Of a DNA stretch of 64,000 nucleotides, positions 8,201-16,848 are shown piece after piece (the stretch's first letter is position 1; each line of letters starts with the position of its first letter). Below the pieces are notes generated by a model. That model searched no databases. It saw only the letters and a list, made by a program, of their open reading frames with translations, and was not told the origin of the DNA. Origin of the DNA: DASZTV01 sp035550655 (GTDB taxonomy: Bacteria > Actinomycetota > Actinomycetes > JAFAQI01); the NCBI GenBank assembly GCA_035550655.1, contig DASZOU010000022.1:143047-207046 (forward strand), in the 5' to 3' direction. A program made the translations under genes and the position numbers.

Positions 8201-9159
8201 GCACCCTCGCGACGGTGGACGTGCGCGTCTTCGACATCCCGATGCGGGTGCGCTTCCGTGGTCAGGAGCGGCGGCAGGGCGTGCTGTTCGAGGGACCCTG
8301 CGGCTGGGCGGAGTTCTCACCGTTTCCCGACTACGACGCACGAGCGTCGTCGCGCTGGCTGGCCGCGGCGCTTGCGACGGCTGAGGAAGGCTGGCCGGCG
8401 CCGCTCCGCTCGTCGGTGCCGGTGAACACGACGGTTCCTGCCGTCGGCCCGGACCAGGCGCACCGCATGGTGGCAAGGTCGGGATGCCGGACCGCGAAGG
8501 TCAAGGTTGCCGAGGCGGGCCAGACGCTGGTCGACGACATCGCACGGGTCGAAGCCGTGCGTGATGCGCTCGGGCCCGGCGGCGCAGTCCGGATCGACGC
8601 GAATGCGGCCTGGGACCTGGACACCGCGGTCACGGCGCTTCGCGAGCTGTCCCGGTTCGATCTCGAGTACGCCGAGCAGCCGGTGCGCGAGCTGGCTGAG
8701 ATGGCACAGCTTCGCCGCCGCGTGCCGGTACGGCTCGCGGCTGACGAGTCGGTCCGAACCGCCGCGGACCCGTTGCGGATCGCCGGTCTGGAGGCAGCCG
8801 ACATCGTCGTGCTGAAGGTCCAGCCCCTCGGCGGGGTGCGCCGCTGCCTCGAGGTCGCCGAGTCGTGCGGGCTGCCGGTCGTGGTGTCCAGCGCCGTCGA
8901 GACCTCCGTCGGCATCGCTGCCGGCGTCGCACTCGCCGCAGCCCTCCCCGACCTGCCGTTCGCGTGCGGTCTCGGCACCGTCAGCCTGTTGGCCGGCGAC
9001 GTCTGCGGGGAGCCGCTGCTTCCGGTCGACGGGATGCTGCCGGTCGGCCCGGTGAGCCCGGACGCCGAGCTCGTTGCGCGATTCGCCGCGGACGACGCGA
9101 CAGCCGGCGGCTGGCACGACCGGCTGGCTGCTGCCCAGGCGGTGCTGGATGACCGCTGA
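8197..9159 (+). CDS. menC: o-succinylbenzoate synthase MenC
   Basis: Enolase-superfamily dehydratase converting SHCHC to o-succinylbenzoate. Of 320 residues: the capping domain, then the barrel with the catalytic Lys in TAKVKV (about 105), metal ligands in RIDANAAWD, YAEQPVRELAEM and LAADESVRT, and the second Lys in IVVLKVQPLGG. The SAVETSVGIAAG segment is typical of actinobacterial MenC. GTG start within the menA stop (4-base overlap); its end overlaps menD by 11 bases. Confidence 0.92.
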   Translation: MSTLATVDVRVFDIPMRVRFRGQERRQGVLFEGPCGWAEFSPFPDYDARASSRWLAAALATAEEGWPAPLRSSVPVNTTVPAVGPDQAHRMVARSGCRTAKVKVAEAGQTLVDDIARVEAVRDALGPGGAVRIDANAAWDLDTAVTALRELSRFDLEYAEQPVRELAEMAQLRRRVPVRLAADESVRTAADPLRIAGLEAADIVVLKVQPLGGVRRCLEVAESCGLPVVVSSAVETSVGIAAGVALAAALPDLPFACGLGTVSLLAGDVCGEPLLPVDGMLPVGPVSPDAELVARFAADDATAGGWHDRLAAAQAVLDDR

Positions 9160-10840
9160 GAACGCCGGGCGTGCGTTCGCCTTGGTTCTCGTCGACCAGC
9201 TGGCTCGGCTCGGGGTGAAGCACGCCGTCGTTGCGCCCGGCTCGCGGTCGACGCCGATCGCACTGGCACTGCTGGAACATCCCGATGTCGAGGTGCACGT
9301 CCGGATCGACGAGCGCAGCGCGGCGTACCTCGCTCTCGGCCTTGCGAAGGCGAGCGGTCAGGTGGTGCCGGTCCTGTGCACCTCGGGGACCGCGACGACC
9401 TATCTCCACGGCGCCGTCATGGAGGCGGACCTCGCGCGCGTCCCGCTGCTCGTCCTCACCGCGGACCGGCCGCCCGAGCTGCATGGGATCGGCGCGAACC
9501 AGACCGTCGAGCAGGCAGGTCTGTACGGCAACGCGGTCCGGTTGAGCGTGGACGTCCCGGCACCGGAGTCGTCACCGTCGGCCGTCAGGGAATGGCGGGA
9601 GCTCGCCTTCCGGGCCGTCGTCGCAGGCACCGGCGGCGACGGAATCCCCGCCGGTCCGGTGCACCTCAACCTCGCGCTGCGCGAGCCGCTGGTCCCCCTC
9701 GACGACGGCGTGGGGTTCCCGTACGACCTCGGGATGGACGCGCCACGCCTGACCGTGCGGAGAACACGGACGGCTGCGGGGGCCGCCGGCGGCCTCGCGG
9801 CGCGGCTCGCCGGGGTCAACAAGGGCGTCGTCGTCGTCGGCGACGCCGCCGGCGATCCCGAGCCGATCGTCCGCTGGTGCGAGGGCGCCGGATGGCCCTT
9901 GATCGCCGAACCGCACAGCAACGCGCGCCGCGGCCGCTGTGCCGTTCGCGCCGCCGACCTGCTGCTGAGAGACCCCGCGTTCACGGCGGCGCATCAGCCC
10001 GACCTCGTTGTCGTGATCGGCCGGGTGGGAGTGTCGCGAGCCTTGCAGGACTGGCTGCGCACCGTCCGTCACGTGGTGGTCGCCCCGGACGGCGGGAACT
10101 GGGACACGACGCGCACAGCGGTCGAGGTCCTCGCGGCGACGACGGAAGCGCTCGCTGCGATCGGTCCGGAGGCCTACCGGGCGGAGCCCGGCTGGCTCGA
10201 CGGCTGGCTTTCGGCAGCCGAGCGCGCCGCCTCACAGCTCGACCGGCTGCTCGACACCGGCGACCTGAACGAGCCTCGGCTCGCCCGCGATGTCGCGCGG
10301 CTGGCACCGGCCGGCGGCGCGCTGGTCGTGGCGTCGTCCATGCCGATCCGCGACCTCGACCTCGTGATGGCGCCGCGCGAGGACATCACGGTCTACGCCA
10401 ACCGCGGCGTGAGCGGCATCGACGGCTTCGTGTCGACGGCCATCGGCATCGCTCGGGCCCGGCCCGACTCCGCGACGGTCGCGCTGTGCGGCGACCTTTC
10501 CCTGGTGCACGACGTCAACGGGCTGGCGCTGGGATCGGAACGGCCGCCGGACATCGCCTTCGTCGTGGTGAACAACGACGGCGGTGGCATCTTCTCGATG
10601 CTGCCGCAAGCCGCGGCGGTCACCCCCGCCGCATTCGAACGCCTTTTCGGCACGCCGCACGGTGTCGCGATCGCGCACCTTGCGGCGGCGTACGGCGTCG
10701 AGCATCGCGTCATCTCCACAACCGAAGAGCTCACCGCCGCCGTGTCCGCCCCGACGGGCATTCGCATCGCCGAGGTCCGGACCAGCCGCGACGCCAACGC
10801 CGCCCTGCACGCCAGGATGCGCGACATCAGTTCTGGGTAG
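9149..10840 (+). CDS. menD: SEPHCHC synthase MenD
   Basis: Thiamine-diphosphate enzyme adding 2-oxoglutarate-derived succinyl semialdehyde to isochorismate, the first committed menaquinone step. Of 563 residues, the N-terminal domain has VVAPGSRSTPIALAL and the ThDP-activating Glu in RIDERSAAYLALGLA; then VLCTSGTATT, LTADRPPELHGIGANQT, a central domain, and the C-terminal ThDP/Mg region ANRGVSGIDGF, ALCGDLSLVHDVNGL and VVNNDGGGIFSMLPQ. The frame is open upstream, but ATG 9149 gives the family start and overlaps menC by 11 bases, so I use it. The substrate comes from MenF, encoded 6 kb away. Confidence 0.94.
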   Translation: MTAENAGRAFALVLVDQLARLGVKHAVVAPGSRSTPIALALLEHPDVEVHVRIDERSAAYLALGLAKASGQVVPVLCTSGTATTYLHGAVMEADLARVPLLVLTADRPPELHGIGANQTVEQAGLYGNAVRLSVDVPAPESSPSAVREWRELAFRAVVAGTGGDGIPAGPVHLNLALREPLVPLDDGVGFPYDLGMDAPRLTVRRTRTAAGAAGGLAARLAGVNKGVVVVGDAAGDPEPIVRWCEGAGWPLIAEPHSNARRGRCAVRAADLLLRDPAFTAAHQPDLVVVIGRVGVSRALQDWLRTVRHVVVAPDGGNWDTTRTAVEVLAATTEALAAIGPEAYRAEPGWLDGWLSAAERAASQLDRLLDTGDLNEPRLARDVARLAPAGGALVVASSMPIRDLDLVMAPREDITVYANRGVSGIDGFVSTAIGIARARPDSATVALCGDLSLVHDVNGLALGSERPPDIAFVVVNNDGGGIFSMLPQAAAVTPAAFERLFGTPHGVAIAHLAAAYGVEHRVISTTEELTAAVSAPTGIRIAEVRTSRDANAALHARMRDISSG

Positions 10841-10843
10841 GGT
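10838..10843 (+). promoter_or_regulatory. -10-like hexamer upstream of the dienelactone hydrolase gene
   Basis: TAGGGT overlapping the menD stop codon, 37 bases before the ATG at 10881. A start near 10850 would leave a leader with AGAAGGA as ribosome binding site. No clear -35 is seen. Confidence 0.35.
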
Positions 10844-10880
10844 CCGTCCGAAGACGATCATCAAGTGAGAAGGACGCCCG

Positions 10881-11576
10881 ATGGCCGAAGACAACCCCCG
10901 CCAGAACGTCACCTTCCCGAGCAACGGCAGCGAGGCGCACGGCTACCTTGCCGTGCCGGCATCGGGCAGCGGTCCGGGTGTCGTCGTGATCCAGGAGTGG
11001 TGGGGCCTCACCGACCACATCGCAGCCGTCGCCGACCGGCTGGCGGCCGAGGGCTTCGTCGCCCTCGCGCCAGACCTCTACGGCGGGAAGACGGCGCATG
11101 ACGCCGACACCGCGGGTTCCCTGATGATGAGCCTCCCGGTCGAGCAGGCAGCGCTCGACCTGGCCGGCGCTGTCGACTTCCTGCTGGGTCACGAGGCGGT
11201 GACCTCGACGAAGGTCGGCGCAATCGGGTTCTGCATGGGCGGCGGCTTCGTGCTGATGCTCGCGGCACAGCAGGGCGACCGTGTCGCGGCCGCGGTGCCG
11301 TTCTACGGCGTCGGGCCGGCGGTGCCGGAGACCTACGCGGGGCTGACCGCGTCGGTCCAGGGTCACTATGCCGAGAACGACGACTTCTTCCCGGCCGACC
11401 AGGCCCGCGCCCAGGAGCAGCAGATCCGCACCGAGTCAGGCACCGACGTCGAGTACTTCTTCTACCCGGCGGGCCACGCGTTCCACAACGACGAGAACCT
11501 GCTCGGCACGTACGACGCCGAGCAGGCGGCGCTCGCGTGGAGCCGGGCGGTGGAGTTCCTGAAAGCGAAGCTCTAG
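10881..11576 (+). CDS. dienelactone hydrolase family protein
   Basis: Alpha/beta hydrolase of the DLH family, 231 residues, cytosolic with no signal peptide. The nucleophile is Cys in GFCMGGGF (about 115), with the Asp in the AENDDFFP region and the His in AGHAFHND completing the Cys-Asp-His triad; VVVIQEWWGLTDHI with its Glu is the typical active-site loop. True dienelactone hydrolases act in chlorocatechol breakdown, but most family members have unknown ester or lactone substrates, and nothing here indicates an aromatic pathway. It follows menD by 40 bases, with AGAAGGA before the ATG. A 7-bp stem hairpin lies 14 bases after its stop. Confidence 0.88.
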   Translation: MAEDNPRQNVTFPSNGSEAHGYLAVPASGSGPGVVVIQEWWGLTDHIAAVADRLAAEGFVALAPDLYGGKTAHDADTAGSLMMSLPVEQAALDLAGAVDFLLGHEAVTSTKVGAIGFCMGGGFVLMLAAQQGDRVAAAVPFYGVGPAVPETYAGLTASVQGHYAENDDFFPADQARAQEQQIRTESGTDVEYFFYPAGHAFHNDENLLGTYDAEQAALAWSRAVEFLKAKL

Positions 11577-12434
11577 CTACGCCGCGACGGCGAGGGGGCT
11601 GCGCCCCTCGACGGGCGGCGGCGCCCACCCGGGATGGCGGAAGACGTAGCCGAGGGCGTGGCGGAACGAGCCGGCCCGTCGTACGTCGCGGTAGATCGCG
11701 ACCCACTCGTGGGTCTCGATCCGCAGCGGGTTGTGGCTGGCGATGTTCTTGGTCAGGCCGTAGACCACTGGGACGACCTCGGGCTCGAACGAGCCGAACA
11801 GGCGATCCCAGACGATCAGGATCCCGGCGTAGTTCTTGTCGAGGTACTCGCGGTTGGACCCGTGGTGCACCCGGTGATGGCTGGGCGTGTTGAACACGAA
11901 CTCGATCGGCGCCCAGAGCCGGCCGATCGCCTCGGTGTGGATGAAGAACTGGTAGAGCAGGTTGATCGCGAAGCTGGTGAGGATCAGCGCCGGCGCGACA
12001 CCGAGCAGCGCGAGCGGCGCGAGGAACGGCAACGTCGACACGACGACCCACGGCTGGCGCAACGCGACGGAGAGGTTGTAGCGCCGGCTCGAGTGATGCG
12101 CGACGTGAATCGCCCAGAGGAACCGCGACTCGTGGTGGAGCCGGTGGTACCAGTAGTACGCGACGTCGACGCCGACCATCGCCACCACCCACGCGACCCA
12201 GCCCTGGTCGAGGTGCGCCGGCGCCACGTGGTACAGGCCGACAAGCACGGCGACCTCGACGAGCGCCCACGGCGCGCCGAGGATCTGGCTGCCGGCGCCG
12301 GTGGCGATGTTGGCCCAGGTGTCGCGCACCTCATACCTGGCTCGGCGGGTACCGCGGATCAGGTAGCGCTCGACGACGATGCTCAGCAGGAACATCGGGC
12401 CTGCCGCCAGGAGAATCAGCTGCGCCTGGGTCAC
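11577..12434 (-). CDS. sterol desaturase / fatty acid hydroxylase family membrane protein
   Basis: Integral-membrane di-iron oxygenase family. The His boxes are WYHRLHH (first), HVAHHSS (second) and HHRVHH (third), with a further His in KNIASHNP; hydrophobic helices surround them. The product, 285 residues from the chosen start, could hydroxylate or desaturate a lipid; the substrate is unknown. The frame extends to a TTG at 12470, but that codon lies inside the FadR-type operator, so I prefer GTG at 12434. No strong ribosome binding site supports either. It is divergent from the GntR/FadR regulator with the palindromic operator between, which suggests that regulator controls it. Its stop abuts the dienelactone hydrolase stop. 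Confidence 0.82.
   Translation of the reverse strand: MTQAQLILLAAGPMFLLSIVVERYLIRGTRRARYEVRDTWANIATGAGSQILGAPWALVEVAVLVGLYHVAPAHLDQGWVAWVVAMVGVDVAYYWYHRLHHESRFLWAIHVAHHSSRRYNLSVALRQPWVVVSTLPFLAPLALLGVAPALILTSFAINLLYQFFIHTEAIGRLWAPIEFVFNTPSHHRVHHGSNREYLDKNYAGILIVWDRLFGSFEPEVVPVVYGLTKNIASHNPLRIETHEWVAIYRDVRRAGSFRHALGYVFRHPGWAPPPVEGRSPLAVAA
11591..11610. terminator. hairpin between convergent genes
   Basis: CGAGGGG-GCTGCG-CCCCTCG forms a 7-bp GC-rich stem with a 6-base loop. It lies 14 bases after the dienelactone hydrolase stop and inside the last codons of the opposite sterol-desaturase-like gene. No T run follows, so termination is an inference. Confidence 0.4.
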
Positions 12435-12452
12435 GCGGGGTAGCGTGCCATA

Positions 12453-12475
12453 ACTGGTCCAACCAGTCAACCAGT
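12453..12475. promoter_or_regulatory. FadR/GntR-type operator with an extra half-site
   Basis: ACTGGT-CCA-ACCAGT at 12453-12467 is a perfect 6+6 inverted repeat, closely matching the FadR operator consensus (TGGT...ACCA core). A third half-site ACCAGT follows at 12470-12475. It sits around -50 to -28 of the presumed leaderless promoter of the regulator gene and just upstream of the sterol-desaturase-like gene, so it is placed to control both. Confidence 0.7.
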
Positions 12476-12489
12476 GCCGGTTTGGGTGG

Positions 12490-12495
12490 TACGGT
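12490..12495 (+). promoter_or_regulatory. -10 element of leaderless gntR-family gene
   Basis: TACGGT with 7 bases to the ATG at 12503. This spacing supports ATG 12503 as both transcription and translation start. Confidence 0.5.
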
Positions 12496-12502
12496 GACGC
12501 GC

Positions 12503-13210
12503 ATGGCGCTCGCCCCGGTCGCGGCGACCCCGCTGTCCGATCAGGTCTACCGGCGGCTGCTGGACGCCATCCTGGCGGACGAGTTCATCGAGGGAATCCT
12601 TCCCTCGGAGCGCGACCTGGCGACGACCTTCGAGGTCAACCGGCATGCAGTGCGGGAGGCGCTGAAGCGGCTGCAGCAGGCCCGGCTCGTCGAGGTCAAC
12701 CAGGGCGGGTCGACCCGGGTTCTCGACTACCGCACCGAGGGTCGCCTCGACCTGCTCGCCGACCTGCTCGTGCGGGCCGGCCACGTCGACTGGAAGGTCG
12801 CGCGCTCGGCGCTGGAGATGCGCGCGTCCATCGGGGCCGACGCCGCGGCGCTGTGCGCGAAACGTGCGCCCAAGACCCATAAGGCGCTGCGCAAAGTCGC
12901 CGACGCGATGGCGGCGCACCCGGAGGACCTGCCGGCGCTCGACGCGGACAACGTCGTGTTCTGGACCGCCATCGTCGAGGGCTCCGGCAACCTGCTGTAC
13001 CGGCTGTCGCTGAACACCCTGCTCGATGGGCTGAAGATCCTTGCCGCGTCACTGGGTGAGGACAGCGTCTACCAGCTGGGCCGCAACGAGTACCTCGAGA
13101 TCGGCGAGCTGCGCGACGTGGCCGACGCAATCGGCGCCGGCGACGCAGAGCGCGCGCGCAAGGCGGCGTACGAACACCTGCGACGGACGGTGACCGCCGC
13201 AGGCGGCTGA
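12503..13210 (+). CDS. GntR-family regulator, FadR subfamily
   Basis: Transcription factor of 235 residues. The N-terminal winged helix-turn-helix runs about 12-75, with SDQVYRRLLDAI, LPSERDLATTFEVNR and AVREALKRLQQARLVEVNQGG, the GntR signature. The C-terminal all-helical ligand domain (about 85-230) includes FWTAIVEGSGNLLYRLSLNT, resembling the acyl-CoA-binding domain of FadR more than a metal-binding FCD domain. I infer an acyl-CoA or lipid ligand. The operator upstream matches FadR sites, so autoregulation and control of the divergent sterol-desaturase-like gene are likely. ATG 12503 is favoured over GTG 12494 by the TACGGT hexamer 7 bases before it. Confidence 0.85.
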   Translation: MALAPVAATPLSDQVYRRLLDAILADEFIEGILPSERDLATTFEVNRHAVREALKRLQQARLVEVNQGGSTRVLDYRTEGRLDLLADLLVRAGHVDWKVARSALEMRASIGADAAALCAKRAPKTHKALRKVADAMAAHPEDLPALDADNVVFWTAIVEGSGNLLYRLSLNTLLDGLKILAASLGEDSVYQLGRNEYLEIGELRDVADAIGAGDAERARKAAYEHLRRTVTAAGG

Positions 13211-13254
13211 GGCACTCGAGATCCGTGCGTGTTGCCACAGCGGCACGCATGTCA

Positions 13255-13269
13255 CTTGCGATTTGCAAG
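13255..13269. repeat. short inverted repeat before the hydrolase-cyclase gene
   Basis: CTTGC-GATTT-GCAAG, 5-bp arms, 10 bases before the GTG at 13280. It could be a small operator or a chance palindrome; no other copy was noticed. Confidence 0.25.
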
Positions 13270-13279
13270 AATTCACCCC

Positions 13280-14626
13280 GTGCCCAGCATTCCCGAGATC
13301 CGCTATGCCCGAAGCGGCGATGTGCACATCGCCTACCAGACCTGGGGATCCGGTCCCGCCCTCGTCGGAATCCCGCCGTTCGCCCAGAACATCGAGGCGC
13401 TGTGGGGAGATCCAACCGGCGCCTACCAACACTTCCTCGGCCGGATCGGGGAGTTCGCGACCGTCACGCACTTCGACAAGCGAGGAACCGGCCTGTCGGA
13501 TCGCGGCAGCGGCTTCCACGGCATCGAGGAACGCATCGATGACATCCGTGCCGTGATGGATGCGATCGGGCTCGAACGAGCATCGATTGGCGGGATATCC
13601 GAAGGCGGCCCGATGGCGCTGCTGTTCGCCGCCACCTATCCCGAGCGGGTCGACAAGCTGATGCTGTTCGGAACGGGTGCCCGCTTCACCAGCACCGAGG
13701 GCTACCCCCACGGAATGGATCCCGAGACATTCGACGCACTCGTTGGCCAGGCGATCGAGCTGTGGGCGACGCCCGACTCTCTCCTCACTCCGATGTGGAT
13801 GCCGAGCCTGGTCGACGACGCGGGCTTCCGGAGCTGGGTCACCGGCTACGAGCGCGCAAGCGCGAGCCCCGGCGCGGTTCGCGACGCGTTCGCCTACATC
13901 CGGGACATCGATGTCCGGGGAGCGCTCCCGTCGATCCAGGCGCCGGCGCTGGTGCTCCATCGCACGGACGAGCTCATCGTCGACATCGCGCATGGCCGGT
14001 ACCTTGCCGACAACCTCGCCGACGCCCGCTTCGTCGAACTACCCGGCATCGACCACGTGCCGTGGGTCGGGGACGCGGACTCGGCGCTCGACCGGATGGA
14101 GGAGTTCCTCACCGGGACCAATCAGCCTCGCGTGGACATCGACCGTGTGCTGGCCACGGTTGTGTTCACGGACATCGTCGACTCGACGAGACGCGCCACA
14201 GAGGTCGGTGACTCACGCTGGCGGTCGATGCTCGACCGGCACGACGCAACGATGCGCGAGCAGATCGAGAAGTACGGCGGCATCGCCGTGAAAAGCACCG
14301 GCGACGGCTTCCTCGCGACCTTCGACAGCCCAAGCCGTGCGGTACGCGCTGCCCGCTCGATGGTCGCGGCGAGCGCGCAGGCGGGCCTGCCGATCCGCTC
14401 CGGCCTGCACACCGGTGAGATCGAGCGCCGAGGTGACGACGTCGCTGGCATCGCCGTCCACATCGCGGCCCGGGTCGCGGCACTCGCGGGAAGCGGCGAG
14501 ACCATCGTGTCGAGCACGGTTCGTGACCTGATGCTCGGATCGGAGTTCAGCTTTGCCGACCGCGGCTCGCACGCCCTGAAAGGCGTCGAAGGCGACTGGC
14601 GCGTGCTCGCAGTCGAAGCCGGCTGA
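13280..14626 (+). CDS. alpha/beta hydrolase fused to a class III adenylate cyclase domain
   Basis: 448-residue fusion like Rv1900c (LipJ) of M. tuberculosis. Residues 1-285 are an alpha/beta hydrolase with nucleophile Ser107 in GGISEGGP, Asp230 in HRTDELI and His259 in GIDHVPW. Residues 290-448 are a class III nucleotidyl cyclase with metal Asp298 (VFTDIVDST) and Asp342 (KSTGDGF), Lys338 and Asp387 as substrate-selecting residues, and Arg398. The transition-state Asn of canonical cyclases is His394 here (VHIAAR), so activity may be low or altered. The frame opens at 13229, but GTG 13280 gives PSIPEIRYARSGDVHIAYQ, the usual N-terminus of these hydrolases. No strong ribosome binding site. It stands alone between the gntR and mmpL genes. 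Confidence 0.88.
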   Translation: MPSIPEIRYARSGDVHIAYQTWGSGPALVGIPPFAQNIEALWGDPTGAYQHFLGRIGEFATVTHFDKRGTGLSDRGSGFHGIEERIDDIRAVMDAIGLERASIGGISEGGPMALLFAATYPERVDKLMLFGTGARFTSTEGYPHGMDPETFDALVGQAIELWATPDSLLTPMWMPSLVDDAGFRSWVTGYERASASPGAVRDAFAYIRDIDVRGALPSIQAPALVLHRTDELIVDIAHGRYLADNLADARFVELPGIDHVPWVGDADSALDRMEEFLTGTNQPRVDIDRVLATVVFTDIVDSTRRATEVGDSRWRSMLDRHDATMREQIEKYGGIAVKSTGDGFLATFDSPSRAVRAARSMVAASAQAGLPIRSGLHTGEIERRGDDVAGIAVHIAARVAALAGSGETIVSSTVRDLMLGSEFSFADRGSHALKGVEGDWRVLAVEAG

Positions 14627-14706
14627 GGACCATCGGCCCTACAACCGTGCGCGGAGCGGCGCGACGATCGAGATGACCCCGGACCGGCGACTCCAGGAGG
14701 CGCGCC

Positions 14707-16833
14707 GTGCCAAGCCAGCTCAGCCACGCCGTAGCGGCAGTCACCGGCCGGCGAGCGAAGTTCCTCGTCATGCTGGCGTGGCTGGTGCTGACCGCCGTCG
14801 CCGTCCCGCTCGCCGGCCGGCTGTCCGGCGCCGAGCACAACGAGACGAAGAGCTGGCTGCCGGCGTCGGCTGAGTCGACCAGAGTGATCGACCGGGAAGC
14901 CGCCTTCGTGTCGCCGAACCAGCTCCAAGCCGTCGTGATCTACGAGCGCAAGTCGGGTCTCAGCGCCACCGACCGGTCGAAGATCGAGGCCGACACGGCA
15001 AAGCTGGCAACGCTTCCACATGTCGTCGGCGGCGTGCATGCCGTGTTCTCGCGCGACCGCCAAGCGGCGGAGATCGTCGTCCCGGTCGACCTCGGCGCCG
15101 AGGCCTGGCGGCTGTCCCAAGGCGAGGTGTCGACGATCTACAGCGTCGTCAGGGGTCAACCCGGTCTCTCGACCTGGGTCACCGGGCCGGCGGGCTACGC
15201 GGCGGCCTCGTCGGATGCGTTCAAGGGAATCGACGGCACCTTGCTGTGGTCGGCGCTCGCCGTCGTCACCGTCATCCTGCTGCTGACCTACCGCAGTCCG
15301 CTGCTGTGGCTGGTACCGGTCGCGGGTGCGGGCGTCGCCCTTGTTATTGCAGAGGCAGCGGTCTACCTCATCAGCCAGGTCGGGGCGACCGTCAACGCCC
15401 AGTCGGTCGGCATCCTCACCGTGCTCGTCTTCGGCGCCGGAACTGACTACGCACTGTTGCTCGTGGCTCGCTATCGCGAAGAGCTCCGCCGCGCCGGCGA
15501 CCGACACGCGGCGATGGCCGTCGCGCTGCGGCGCGCGGCACCGGCGATCATCGCCAGCGCGAGCACAGTCAGCCTGAGCATGCTCTGCCTGCTGTTCGCC
15601 GAGACGAAATCGACCCAGGACCTTGGTCCGGTCGCGGCGATCGGCGTCCTGGTTGCGCTGCTGGTGATGACCACGTTGCTGCCGGCAGCGCTGGTGAGCT
15701 GTCCGCGCTGGGTCTTCTGGCCGCGGGTCCCGGTGCCCGGATCAGCCGACCCGGCGCCGTACGGCGTGTGGGCGAGGATCGGCCGGCGGATCGCCCGCCG
15801 CCCCCGCCGCATCTGGGTGACGGCAGCGATCGTCCTTGCCGGCCTCGCGTTCGGCCTGCTCGACCTCAACGCCAACGGCCTGTCGTACGCCCGGGCCTAC
15901 ACCACCAAACCGGCAGCGATCACGGGAGGCGAGGTGCTTGCCCGGCACTTCCCGGCGGGTGCGGGGAGCCCGGTGATCGTCGTGGCAGATGCGAAGTACG
16001 CCGGCCTGGTCGCGACCCGCTGCTCAGACGTTCCCGGCATCTCGGGCGTCACGCCACCCGTGGTCCGCGGCAGCACAGCCTTCGTCGAAGCCACGATGGC
16101 GAGCCCACCCGACTCAGCGGCGGGCTTCGCGACAGTGCAGCGGGTTCGGGCTGCCGTCCACGCGGTTCCCGGCGCTCATGCACTGGTCGGCGGCGACAGC
16201 GCGGTGAGCCTCGACGTCGAGTCTGCGGCCCGCCACGACCGGACCCTCATCGTGCCGATCGCCCTGCTGGCTGTGCTGCTCATCCTCGCGCTACTGCTGC
16301 GGGCACTGCTGGCGCCCGTGCTGCTCGTGGCCACCGTCGTGCTGAGCTTCGCGGGCTCGCTCGGACTGAGCGCGCTCGTGTTCCGTCATGTCTTCGGCTT
16401 CGCCGGCGCCGAGGCGGCCTTGCCGCTCTACACGTTCGTCTTCCTGGTGTCGCTCGGCATCGACTACAACATCTTTCTCATGACGCGGGTGCGTGAAGAG
16501 TCGTTGCGCTCGGGGACTCGCAACGGCTCGTTGGCCGCACTCTCGGCGACAGGTGGCGTCATCACCTCCGCGGGCGCTGTCCTCGCCGGGACGTTCGGCG
16601 TGCTGGGCACGCTGCCACTGACGACCTTTGCGGAGATCGGGTTCGCTGTTGCGCTCGGCGTTCTGATCGACGCACTGGTCGTGCGGTCCGTCCTGGTCAC
16701 TGCGATCAACCTCGACCTCGGCGACCGCATCTGGTGGCCCTCGAAGCGACTGTCAGGTCGAAGGCAGCGTCACCCGGATCTTGGACTGGGAGTGGCCGAG
16801 GGCCTCCCAGTCCTCCATGAATCGCGCCGATAG
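14707..16833 (+). CDS. MMPL/RND-family membrane transporter
   Basis: 708-residue RND-superfamily exporter of the MMPL type. The layout is a first membrane helix (about 18-38), a periplasmic domain, a bundle of five to six helices (about 175-345) with FGAGTDYALLLVARYREE, a second helix, a second periplasmic domain, and a second bundle (about 515-670) with SLGIDYNIFLMTRVREE. The paired GxDYxxxL motifs carry the conserved Asp/Tyr thought to relay protons. Substrates in the family are lipids or small hydrophobic compounds; none can be named. GTG 14707 has AGGAGG 6 bases upstream. The last 25 or so residues, after IWWPSKR, are unlike the family and run across a strong hairpin (16785-16811). Confidence 0.9.
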   Translation: MPSQLSHAVAAVTGRRAKFLVMLAWLVLTAVAVPLAGRLSGAEHNETKSWLPASAESTRVIDREAAFVSPNQLQAVVIYERKSGLSATDRSKIEADTAKLATLPHVVGGVHAVFSRDRQAAEIVVPVDLGAEAWRLSQGEVSTIYSVVRGQPGLSTWVTGPAGYAAASSDAFKGIDGTLLWSALAVVTVILLLTYRSPLLWLVPVAGAGVALVIAEAAVYLISQVGATVNAQSVGILTVLVFGAGTDYALLLVARYREELRRAGDRHAAMAVALRRAAPAIIASASTVSLSMLCLLFAETKSTQDLGPVAAIGVLVALLVMTTLLPAALVSCPRWVFWPRVPVPGSADPAPYGVWARIGRRIARRPRRIWVTAAIVLAGLAFGLLDLNANGLSYARAYTTKPAAITGGEVLARHFPAGAGSPVIVVADAKYAGLVATRCSDVPGISGVTPPVVRGSTAFVEATMASPPDSAAGFATVQRVRAAVHAVPGAHALVGGDSAVSLDVESAARHDRTLIVPIALLAVLLILALLLRALLAPVLLVATVVLSFAGSLGLSALVFRHVFGFAGAEAALPLYTFVFLVSLGIDYNIFLMTRVREESLRSGTRNGSLAALSATGGVITSAGAVLAGTFGVLGTLPLTTFAEIGFAVALGVLIDALVVRSVLVTAINLDLGDRIWWPSKRLSGRRQRHPDLGLGVAEGLPVLHESRR
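16785..16811. terminator. strong hairpin at the convergent mmpL/menF ends
   Basis: ACTGGGAG, a 2-base bulge, GCC, loop GAG, GGC, CTCCCAGT: an 11-bp interrupted stem lying within the last codons of mmpL and 38 bases beyond the menF stop on the other strand. It could work as a terminator in both directions. There is no T run on either side. Confidence 0.5.
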
Positions 16834-16848
16834 GCCATTGCGCTCCGC

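Noticed and set aside
16754..16848. In-frame codons after the menF stop (…RFMEDWEALGHSQSKIRV) as a read-through extension or gene remnant
   Set aside because: It coincides with the hairpin between convergent genes and no family match is known; read-through cannot be supported.
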